Source: Gammaproteobacteria bacterium
Lineage (GTDB): Bacteria > Pseudomonadota > Gammaproteobacteria > Pseudomonadales > Azotimanducaceae_A
DNA length: 7,505 bases
Direction: 5' to 3'
Assembly (NCBI GenBank): GCA_028819775.1
Contig: JAPPKV010000130.1
Span: forward strand, 1 to 7,505
The notes under the pieces are model-generated. The model had not been told where the DNA came from, did no database searches, and worked only from the letters and a program-made list of their open reading frames with translations. Numbering within the stretch: the stretch's first letter is position 1; each line of letters starts with the position of its first letter. Shown here in pieces: positions 1 through 5,774 of the stretch. Made by a program: the position numbers and the translations under genes.

Positions 1-1
1 C

Positions 2-214
2 AAGCCCATCGGCTGCTACCCCAACCGACTCAACAAGGTTCCCGAAGGCTGGACCCTAGACAACGAGATCACCACGGGGCTGCGCAGCGACCTCCCGCGG
101 CACTTGTACGTGGCGGCGATGCTGCGCAGCATCGAGGCTGGCGCGACCTTGGTCGGCGGCTGCTGCGGCATCGGCCCGTCGGACATCCGCGCCTTGGCGC
201 AACGGCTAGGGTAG
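2..214 (+). CDS. Homocysteine S-methyltransferase family protein, C-terminal part
   Basis: Only the last 70 codons lie in the window; the gene continues off the left edge and ends at a TAG at 212-214. The frame begins KPIGCYPNR, which matches the family's conserved P-I-G-x-Y-x-N-R stretch. It ends with GGCCGIGPSDIRAL, the zinc-site signature of the PF02574 family; the adjacent cysteines are codons 161-166. Members of this family move a methyl group from a donor such as S-methylmethionine, betaine or methylcobalamin to homocysteine, using zinc held by three cysteines: one upstream outside the window and these two. The donor cannot be decided from the tail. The gene is convergent with the glutathione S-transferase gene, so it is probably unrelated to the amine dehydrogenase operon. 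Confidence 0.88.
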   Translation, partial: KPIGCYPNRLNKVPEGWTLDNEITTGLRSDLPRHLYVAAMLRSIEAGATLVGGCCGIGPSDIRALAQRLG

Positions 215-515
215 GCGTCCGACCCCAAAGTGGCGATCACGCGTTGCCGTCGGCGCTGCCGTGGCCGCGTTGCTTGTGGCGTGCGGGGAATGTTCCTCAT
301 GTCTGGCCGGGACGGGACAACGCCGCCAGACCGCTTCGCCCGCGCCCGCAAGGGCGCGCTCTCGCCGTCTGGCCCCAGCCCCCACCGCCCCAGGACTCCG
401 CGCCGTCAACGGCGCTGGCGCGCCGTTTCTGTGGCGCAGACTCCTCGGTCCGTCCCCTACGGACTCTCAGGCTCGTAGAGGCGACTCTTGTGGTCGCCCG
501 TGAGCAGTTAGACGT
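215..515. other. Convergent intergenic spacer, no gene supported
   Basis: This is 301 bases between the stop of the methyltransferase gene (+ strand) and the stop of the glutathione S-transferase gene (- strand). Several + strand frames are open, but they are proline/arginine-rich and have no credible start or family signature. The only structure I can point to is a pair of short perfect inverted repeats near the glutathione S-transferase end, listed separately. Confidence 0.6.
448..498. terminator. Two small hairpins, candidate bidirectional terminator
   Basis: There are two perfect 6-bp inverted repeats in tandem. The first is GTCCGT (448-453) with ACGGAC (459-464) and a 5-base loop. The second is GGCGAC (480-485) with GTCGCC (493-498) and a 7-base loop. 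They lie where two convergent genes should both end, 18 bases past the glutathione S-transferase stop. Neither is followed by a T-run on either strand, so they are not textbook intrinsic terminators. The placement makes a terminator or 3' end stabiliser reasonable, but short stems occur by chance in GC-rich DNA. Confidence 0.25.
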
Positions 516-1139
516 CTAGCCCGCCAAGGTGGCTGCGAGTGCGTCGTCCAGTTCCACCGCCCGTTTGTGGGCGGGACGGGCGTGCGTTCGCGCCACGTAG
601 TCCGAGATGGTCGGCCGGTCCTTGATCGCGCCGAACTCCATACCCCACCCTAGTTGCGCGGCCACGTAGACGTCGGCAGCAGTGAATGCCTCTCCCGCAA
701 TGTGGGGTGACTTCGCCAGTTGCCACTCCAGCGTATCCAAGGTCGCGGCGAAGGTCCGATAGCCCACCATGCCTTCCTGTTCGGGCGCGATCTCGACGCC
801 CAGGCCGTGGTTGATGGCCGCCGGTTCCAGGCAACCGGCACCAAACAGTAGCCAGCGGTAGTAGGAACCTCGCTCGGCGGGCGGCGGTGCCAGGCCCTTG
901 TCCGGAAACACGTCGGCGAGGTAGGCGCAGATGGCGGCGCACTCGGTGACGACGACGCCGTCGTGGACGATCACCGGCACCTTGCCCATGGGGTTCAAGT
1001 CGAGGAACGCCGGGTCGGTGATCTTCTTGCCGAGTTGCATCACCACGGTGTCGTACTGCGCGCCCGCTTCCTCGAGCATCCAGCGCGCAACACGGCCGCG
1101 GGACCTCGGGTGGGTGTAGAAGGTCAGGGAGTTGGTCAT
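516..1139 (-). CDS. Glutathione S-transferase family protein
   Basis: A 207-aa cytosolic protein of normal length for the family. Residues 4-78 form the thioredoxin-like domain: the conserved NPMGKVPV carries the cis-proline (Pro55), and VTECAAICAYL is the glutathione gamma-glutamyl-binding loop (usually E-S, here Glu66-Cys67). Residues from about 88 form the helical domain, with the N-capping box FTAADVYVA (Thr153, Asp156). It should conjugate or reduce electrophiles with glutathione; substrate and class are not clear, although it resembles generic proteobacterial GSTs. The reading frame stays open far upstream, but that part is antisense-frame shadow of the neighbouring gene. The ATG at 1139 has a GGAG at 1146-1149, 6 bases away, and begins MTNSLTFYTHP as expected for a GST. 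It starts 29 bases after the DUF5916 gene stop and is probably co-transcribed with it. Confidence 0.9.
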   Translation of the reverse strand: MTNSLTFYTHPRSRGRVARWMLEEAGAQYDTVVMQLGKKITDPAFLDLNPMGKVPVIVHDGVVVTECAAICAYLADVFPDKGLAPPPAERGSYYRWLLFGAGCLEPAAINHGLGVEIAPEQEGMVGYRTFAATLDTLEWQLAKSPHIAGEAFTAADVYVAAQLGWGMEFGAIKDRPTISDYVARTHARPAHKRAVELDDALAATLAG

Positions 1140-1168
1140 CTCTTGCTCCAGTGTCCGGAATGCATAAC

Positions 1169-3286
1169 CTAAAGCACATCGAAGATGTGACTGTATTTCA
1201 GAACCAGTTCGCGACCGGGTTTGCCGAGCCCGTTTCTGGCATCGATCTCGTTGTAGACCATGTACAGACCCGCGTTCGCGGAGCGTAGCCAGGAAAATCG
1301 GACGTTTGCGGCGAACACGTCGTCGGCGTCGTTGTACTGGATCAGTGCGCGCAGGCCGATCTTCGGCGTAAACGAATAGGAGAAACCTGCGCGGGCCAGG
1401 TTGACGGTAAACGACCCCTCCTCGCTTCCTAGATCGATGGTGTTGTGGTCCCAACCGGCCCAGACGGAGAGGGTTTCGTCCCTTCGATAGTTGAGGTAGG
1501 GCGATATGGCGTGCCGCTTGCCGTTGTAGAACCCGCCCGCGGTCATGTGCGCACCCCCGCTCCAGGTCTTGTTGGGGGCCGAATTGATGCCCATCTCGAA
1601 GTTTCGGGTCTCGTAGTCCCCCGCCGGAACGATCTCGCCAGCGATGGTGAACGGATGCTTGACGCCCTCGTGGGAGAAGTTCACCGCCGGCCACACGTCC
1701 GCGGCGCTTTTCCACACCCACCAGCTCTCGAGGTGGAGGTTTCCGCTCTCGTAATAACCGTCGAAATCCCAGGATCCGTTGTACGAAACAAGGGGTCGCC
1801 ACTCGCGCAACGTCTCCTTGTCGACGAATTTCCTCATGGCGAAAACGGCGGTGCCGCGGTAGTCGCGTCGGCCCACGAAACCCACGGCGGGGTCGAAGCC
1901 GGCGCCGACCTCGGTATAGCTTCCATCAAGGTTCCACTCGGTCGAATTGTAGGCGCCGTAGAACGAAACGACGTGGTCGTCGCCCTCGACTCCGGGGGTT
2001 CGAGTTCGCGCGGCGATGGCGCGCAGTTGGCCGTTTGGTCCAAGCCCTAAGCTGCCGTCAATACCGTACGTCTGTCTGCTGGACCCGTGGTCGCGCCGGT
2101 CAGTGGCGATGAACCCCACGGAGGATCGGTTGCTTAGATCCCGGCTCAGCCGCGCCACCGTGAAGTCGTTGGAGCCCGCTGCATTGGCGGCCTCCGCTCG
2201 CATGTGCAGGAGACCGAGATTGGTGGCGTTGCCGACCTTCCCCGATACGCGCACGCCGGCCTCGATGGGTAGCCGACGACCGTCCGGGGCGATGCCGATG
2301 CGCCGTGAGTGGAACAGTTGCATTCCCGGAAAGCCAACGCCGAAGGCTCCTGCGTTTTCGAGGAAGAAGGGGCGCGTCTCCGGAAAGAACAGGCTGAAAC
2401 GCCCGAGATTGACCTGTTGGCGATCCGACTCTACCTGCGCGAAGTCCGTGTTGTACGTCAGGTCGAGGGTGAGGCCTGGCGTGATCGAGTACTTCACGTC
2501 GAAGCCGAAATCGTCGTCGTATTGGGTGCCGTTCAGATTGCCGCCCCGGTTGACCTGCCCTAGCACGTACGGCGTAACTTCCAGATTGCGGCTCTGCGGC
2601 GGTACCTGGATCCCGTCGATCCGTCCGGCTAGCGACAGCCGGAACATGCTGAACTGTCTTGGCACCGGCGACCAATAGGAGATCTCGTTGTTGCGCCGGA
2701 TCACGCGGGCGAAGTTCACGCGCCAGGACTGCACGTCGCCGGCGCCGTAGCGCAGGGACTGGAAGGGGATCGCGAGCTCGGCGCTCCAGCCCGCCTCATG
2801 GGTCCGGGTGCGCACCTCCCAGAGCGTGCTCCAGTTCCAGTCCGCGAACTCCTCCGCGACCTGGCCGTCGTACTCCGCCCCGACCGGATTGGTGCCGAAC
2901 ACCATGCCGGCCAGGCCCGTGCCGAAGGTGTCGAGGACCATCGAGAACGAATCGGACTGGAACCCTTCGTTGGAGACGGTGATGGCCGCGGGGTCCGTCT
3001 CGAAGCAGATCACGCCGACATGGAGCGCGTCCTCGGTGAAACCGAAGTAGACCTCGGTGCGCTGGGACGCGGGCGCGCCGTTGTCGGGCTGCAGTTGCCT
3101 GAACCCCGTGAACGGCGCGAGTCCGTCCCACGCCGGGTCGTCGGCCACGTTCCCGTCAAGCGTTGGCGCCTCGGATAGCAGTGTCGCCTGACCGCGGGGA
3201 CGGTCGTCCGGTTCTGCGGCACTTGCGGCAGCTAGGAGAAACGCAATTGTGGCGGATGACGAACGAAGGAACTGCATGGTGTCCAT
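1169..3286 (-). CDS. CBM9-like / DUF5916 outer-membrane beta-barrel protein
   Basis: A 705-aa exported protein. Residues 1 to about 24 are a Sec signal peptide (hydrophobic TIAFLLAAASA). Residues about 40-225 are a carbohydrate-binding family 9-like domain, seen in APTLDGNVADDPAW and in the following edge strands (TEVYFGFTEDALHVGV). From about 233 the protein becomes a series of amphipathic, aromatic-rich strands. These include the hallmark block LDLTYNTDFAQVE...RFSLFFPETRPFFLENA (about 274-312) typical of DUF5916 proteins, and it ends LVLKYSHIFDVL like an outer-membrane barrel. No biochemical role is established for the family that I know of; surface binding or handling of a ligand is a guess. 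The start at 3286 lacks a clear ribosome binding site; Met4 at 3277 is an alternative with the same signal peptide. A strong promoter at 3416-3444 points to transcription separate from the amine dehydrogenase genes. Confidence 0.88.
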   Translation of the reverse strand: MDTMQFLRSSSATIAFLLAAASAAEPDDRPRGQATLLSEAPTLDGNVADDPAWDGLAPFTGFRQLQPDNGAPASQRTEVYFGFTEDALHVGVICFETDPAAITVSNEGFQSDSFSMVLDTFGTGLAGMVFGTNPVGAEYDGQVAEEFADWNWSTLWEVRTRTHEAGWSAELAIPFQSLRYGAGDVQSWRVNFARVIRRNNEISYWSPVPRQFSMFRLSLAGRIDGIQVPPQSRNLEVTPYVLGQVNRGGNLNGTQYDDDFGFDVKYSITPGLTLDLTYNTDFAQVESDRQQVNLGRFSLFFPETRPFFLENAGAFGVGFPGMQLFHSRRIGIAPDGRRLPIEAGVRVSGKVGNATNLGLLHMRAEAANAAGSNDFTVARLSRDLSNRSSVGFIATDRRDHGSSRQTYGIDGSLGLGPNGQLRAIAARTRTPGVEGDDHVVSFYGAYNSTEWNLDGSYTEVGAGFDPAVGFVGRRDYRGTAVFAMRKFVDKETLREWRPLVSYNGSWDFDGYYESGNLHLESWWVWKSAADVWPAVNFSHEGVKHPFTIAGEIVPAGDYETRNFEMGINSAPNKTWSGGAHMTAGGFYNGKRHAISPYLNYRRDETLSVWAGWDHNTIDLGSEEGSFTVNLARAGFSYSFTPKIGLRALIQYNDADDVFAANVRFSWLRSANAGLYMVYNEIDARNGLGKPGRELVLKYSHIFDVL

Positions 3287-3415
3287 CCAAGGCGGGAACT
3301 CGCGACAAAAAGTTCACGTCGCTTTGATGGCAAGACCCACGCGGCATCGGAAAGGATACGGTGGAAGACCTGCCCCAGTGGATCTGCCGCCCTGGTCCGC
3401 AACTAAAGGCGCGCG

Positions 3416-3444
3416 ATTATCTGGACGCGGGCTTGGTGAGTCAA
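3416..3444 (-). promoter_or_regulatory. Sigma70-type promoter for the DUF5916-GST unit
   Basis: On the minus strand TTGACT (3444-3439) is followed by exactly 17 bases and then GATAAT (3421-3416). Each hexamer matches five of six consensus positions. Transcription would start near 3409, giving a 5' leader of about 120 bases before the ATG at 3286. A 5-bp inverted repeat (ACAAG 3444-3448, CTTGT 3456-3460) abuts the -35 box and could be an operator, though it is short. The promoter sits in the 189-base gap right after the cytochrome gene. Confidence 0.7.
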
Positions 3445-3475
3445 CAAGAACGACGCTTGTGCGCTCGGTGCGGTG

Positions 3476-3988
3476 TCATTGGCGCTGGTCGGCGCGCGTC
3501 CGGTCTCGTGATTTCTCTTCTCGGTAGGCACCGACGATTGTTCTCCGGGCGCGTATTGGGTCGGCGAGGATGCGAGCGCGGGCTGTTCCCACCTCGGCAC
3601 CCTCCAACGGGCGAAACCCCTGCGGCAGCGTCTCGGCATTGAACTCCTGCAGAATCCAGTTCAGGAGCCTCGCGAGATCCTCGTCGTCGAGTGGCGATTG
3701 GGCGACTTCGGGAACCCGGGCGATGTATTCACGGCCTTTCGGAGTGGACACCAACGAACCCACCGCGCCTCGGAGAGATGGGACGTCGGGTGCCGATCCG
3801 GTGCCGTCCGGGCGGTGGCAACCCGAACAGTGGAGCAGGTAGTCGAATCGCGCCGCGGCGTTTGCACGCGAGCCATCGTCGTCGCCCGTGTTCGGTTCGG
3901 CTCCGGATACCGCACATGCGAACGCGACCGTGCCGAGCGTCGCTCGGAACATCGTCCGCAAGTTTGGCGAACGCCGGGCGCGCGTCAT
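3476..3988 (-). CDS. Small periplasmic monohaem c-type cytochrome
   Basis: A 170-aa protein with a hydrophobic export signal (MFRATLGTVAFACAVSGA, residues 13-30) preceded by an arginine-rich start. It has one covalent haem site, CSGCH (Cys54, Cys57, His58). After His58 there is no methionine and no histidine, so no normal sixth ligand is visible. Where class I cytochromes have Met-Pro before the C-terminal helix, this one has Val92-Pro93 and then LDDEDLARLLNWIL. The C-terminal 50 residues are an arginine-rich extension. Its ATG at 3988 overlaps the light-chain TGA (ATGA), so it is translationally coupled; Met13 at 3952 is a possible alternative start. A small monohaem cytochrome gene directly after the light chain is also what I recall from the Alcaligenes aau cluster. 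A role in electron transfer or cofactor maturation is inference. Confidence 0.85.
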   Translation of the reverse strand: MTRARRSPNLRTMFRATLGTVAFACAVSGAEPNTGDDDGSRANAAARFDYLLHCSGCHRPDGTGSAPDVPSLRGAVGSLVSTPKGREYIARVPEVAQSPLDDEDLARLLNWILQEFNAETLPQGFRPLEGAEVGTARARILADPIRARRTIVGAYREEKSRDRTRADQRQ

Positions 3989-4605
3989 GGGTGGGCGGCG
4001 GATTCCTCGGTCTTCTCGGCCGGTGGCTCGTCCGGGGCATCGCCGATCACCGTGGCCAGGGTGCAGTGGTAGGCGTTGCTGTCGACGCCGAAACACCACA
4101 GCACGTTGCTGCTCTTGCTGGGGAAATAGACCGGCTTCGCGCCCTCGGTGCGATGGCAGAAGCAGCGGGGGCAGACCTCCTTGCCGCAGCAGTCGTTGTA
4201 GGAGATGAGGTACTGCTTGCCGTCGACGGGGTTGCGGCAGGTGCCGATCCACGTGATCGGCGACGGCTCGGCCCCCGGCGGGCACCTGCTCGGACTACCG
4301 CCGCAGCAGGCGCATAGGGCGCCGCCCAGGGCGCAATAGCGCCAGTAGTCGCAGGATTTGGGATCGCCGAACTCGCTTAGGTTCTCTACCCTGTCGCCGT
4401 TGGCATCGGTGGTTTCGGTTGTGTCCTCCGCACCGAACGCGCGGGAAACGGGCAGCAGCGGCAACGCGCCGGACCCGGCGAGCAGGGTGCCGACACGGCC
4501 GATGAACCCGCGTCGAGATGTGCGCTCGGCGAGGCCCGTGGTGGTGCGTCTCGTTGCCGCATCGAACCACCGTGCAATCGAGGCGCCACGGTCGGTGTTC
4601 ATCAT
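3985..4605 (-). CDS. mauA: TTQ amine dehydrogenase light (small) subunit
   Basis: A 206-aa precursor of the catalytic subunit that oxidises primary amines to aldehyde and ammonia in the periplasm. A twin-arginine signal (TSRRGFIG, 29-36) and hydrophobic stretch end near AFGA (56-59). The mature part aligns with Paracoccus MADH from CDYWRYC onward. Trp119 (ITWIGTC) and Trp170 (VLWCFG) match the two TTQ tryptophans Trp57 and Trp108, Asp138 (SYNDCC) matches catalytic Asp76, and Thr182 matches Thr122. All twelve MADH cysteines are present, plus Cys101 and Cys145, which I also recall in AADH. The residue matching Asp32 is Gly94. A Pro/Glu-rich tail of about 17 residues extends past the usual end. 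The gene overlaps mauD by ATGA and has AAGGAG at 4611-4616; tandem ATGs at 4605 and 4602 are both usable. The middle is AADH-like and the end MADH-like, so the substrate is undecided (aauA is an equally valid name). Confidence 0.95.
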   Translation of the reverse strand: MMNTDRGASIARWFDAATRRTTTGLAERTSRRGFIGRVGTLLAGSGALPLLPVSRAFGAEDTTETTDANGDRVENLSEFGDPKSCDYWRYCALGGALCACCGGSPSRCPPGAEPSPITWIGTCRNPVDGKQYLISYNDCCGKEVCPRCFCHRTEGAKPVYFPSKSSNVLWCFGVDSNAYHCTLATVIGDAPDEPPAEKTEESAAHP

Positions 4606-5228
4606 GAAATCTCCTTCGTCTCCTCGTCTGCGACCTCGTGAACGGCGGCCGAGTGAACGAAGTCCTGCAGGGTGGCCACGCCGCTGCGCCAGGACTCCAT
4701 CAAGCTCTCGAGATGCTCGCGGGTATTCACCAGCCCGCGTCCGAGCAGCACGCCGTCCGCGCCGATCAACACGGCGAAGGGCAACCGGCTCACTCCGTAG
4801 CGGAGGCCAAGTTCCTGCGAGACCACGTACGGAAAGTGCTGAATCCCCACGTCTTCCGAGAATGCCCGGTGCCGAGCCGGGTCGAAGCCGTCGCTGGCGA
4901 AAACCAGGCGCAGCCGTTCCTTGGTAGCCAACGACCTCGCGGCAGGAAGCAGCGCCTTGCAGACAGGGCAGGTCGGGGAGATGAACAACACGAGGGCGGT
5001 TCGTTCCGACGTAGGGCCGCCGATCCGTTGCCGCGTGCCGTTCAGGTCATCGGCCTCCAGTACCTCGGTGAGTTCGCCGATCTTCGGCCCGGTAGTCGGC
5101 GTCAATGCGCCGGCAGGTGCGACGCGCTGGTTTAGTACGCCAACCTGGCGTGCCAGCGCGAGCACGGCGATCGTCAGCACGCCGACGAGCAACCAAAGCA
5201 CGACGTCGAGCACCAAACCGGCTGTCAT
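4602..5228 (-). CDS. mauD: MauD, thioredoxin-like protein for light-chain disulfide formation
   Basis: A 208-aa membrane-anchored protein. Residues 4-25 are one transmembrane segment (VLDVVLWLLVGVLTIAVLAL), and the rest is a periplasmic thioredoxin fold. The redox motif is CPVC (Cys87-Cys90) after LVLFISPT, and the cis-proline is in SRLPFAVLIG (Pro150). Length and layout fit MauD, which is needed for stable MADH or AADH light chain and is thought to form or isomerise its six or more disulfides. The start at 5228 overlaps the mauE stop as ATGA and has no good ribosome site, so translation is likely coupled to mauE. The reading frame is open further upstream, but that part is shadow of mauE. 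The gene ends by overlapping mauA. Confidence 0.93.
   Translation of the reverse strand: MTAGLVLDVVLWLLVGVLTIAVLALARQVGVLNQRVAPAGALTPTTGPKIGELTEVLEADDLNGTRQRIGGPTSERTALVLFISPTCPVCKALLPAARSLATKERLRLVFASDGFDPARHRAFSEDVGIQHFPYVVSQELGLRYGVSRLPFAVLIGADGVLLGRGLVNTREHLESLMESWRSGVATLQDFVHSAAVHEVADEETKEIS
4611..4616 (-). promoter_or_regulatory. Strong Shine-Dalgarno for mauA
   Basis: AAGGAG lies inside the end of mauD, 5 bases before the ATG at 4605 and 8 before the second ATG at 4602. The spacing slightly favours the second ATG; the protein would differ by one Met. It is one of the best ribosome sites in the operon, fitting high demand for the catalytic subunit. Confidence 0.7.
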
Positions 5229-5752
5229 TGTAGTGGTTCGCTGAAGACGCGCATGGCCGCTGCATTCTCGAGCAGCGTGCGCGTCGTCAGGTACAGCAGC
5301 GCGGCTATCGCGAAGACCGGCGCCGACACGGCGAGATCCTGCCACCGGGGTAGTGCCGCGTCGGTGATGGCGAGGGGCAGCAGCGCGAACCCGGTCAGCA
5401 CCAGGTTGCGGACGACCAGGATCCAGGAAAGCTGCTCGCCGCCACCGCAGCCGCAGTCGATCCAGGATCGCCCCCGCAGCAGGTTGACGGTGATCGCACC
5501 CCCGTATGCAGCCATCAATAGCGCCGTGCCGACACTGGCAATGATGGCTGCGTCGACGCGCCACGGGGCGACCAGCCACAACCCGGCGAGTCCCCCTTCG
5601 ACCAAAGACACCGCTACCGCTGCCGGTTTGGTCGTGCGCGCCGGTACAAGCCGGTAGTCCGCCAATACGGCCCGGAAATCCTCGAGACCCCGGACCTTGC
5701 GCCATGAACCCGTTCCCAGGAGCAGCGCGAACCCGAGGGCGGCGGCCAGCAT
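5225..5752 (-). CDS. mauE: MauE, polytopic membrane protein for amine dehydrogenase assembly
   Basis: A 175-aa inner-membrane protein, the usual MauE size. Hydrophobic segments lie at about 2-14, 43-63, 67-91, 107-128 and 138-157. The paired cysteines in SWIDCGCGGGE (Cys100, Cys102) are the conserved MauE motif and could pass electrons between the cytoplasm and MauD. MauE and MauD act together in transport and folding of the light chain. I chose the ATG at 5752 because GGAGG sits 8 bases upstream; upstream in-frame ATGs (for example 5767) lack such a site. The gene starts 22 bases after the mauB stop and overlaps mauD by 4 bases. Confidence 0.92.
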   Translation of the reverse strand: MLAAALGFALLLGTGSWRKVRGLEDFRAVLADYRLVPARTTKPAAVAVSLVEGGLAGLWLVAPWRVDAAIIASVGTALLMAAYGGAITVNLLRGRSWIDCGCGGGEQLSWILVVRNLVLTGFALLPLAITDAALPRWQDLAVSAPVFAIAALLYLTTRTLLENAAAMRVFSEPLQ

Positions 5753-5760
5753 CGGCGATC

Positions 5761-5765
5761 CCTCC
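5761..5765 (-). promoter_or_regulatory. Shine-Dalgarno that sets the mauE start
   Basis: GGAGG lies 8 bases upstream of the ATG at 5752 and overlaps an in-frame upstream ATG at 5767. It selects the shorter, 175-aa form of MauE. Confidence 0.75.
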
Positions 5766-5774
5766 ATTTGGGAC

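Noticed and set aside
261..503. A + strand frame with a lipobox-like LVAC in the spacer
   Set aside because: The only start would be a GTG seven codons before the cysteine, too short for a signal peptide. The downstream residues are Ala/Pro/Arg low-complexity, and no ribosome site is visible.
1140..1802. In-frame upstream extension of the glutathione S-transferase to a 428-aa protein
   Set aside because: The extra residues are arginine-rich shadow of the DUF5916 gene in another frame. The GST fold and a good ribosome site begin at 1139.
1445..2678. Two long + strand frames (201 and 220 aa) opposite the DUF5916 gene
   Set aside because: They have no recognisable motifs and sit antisense to a clear barrel protein; GC-rich codon use leaves such frames open by chance.
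3476..3988. The cytochrome as MauG
   Set aside because: MauG is a much larger dihaem protein with two CxxCH sites; this has one.
3989..4285. In-frame extension of the cytochrome to 269 aa
   Set aside because: It overlaps most of the light-chain gene in a shadow frame and would bury the signal peptide. The ATGA overlap at 3985-3988 gives a natural start.
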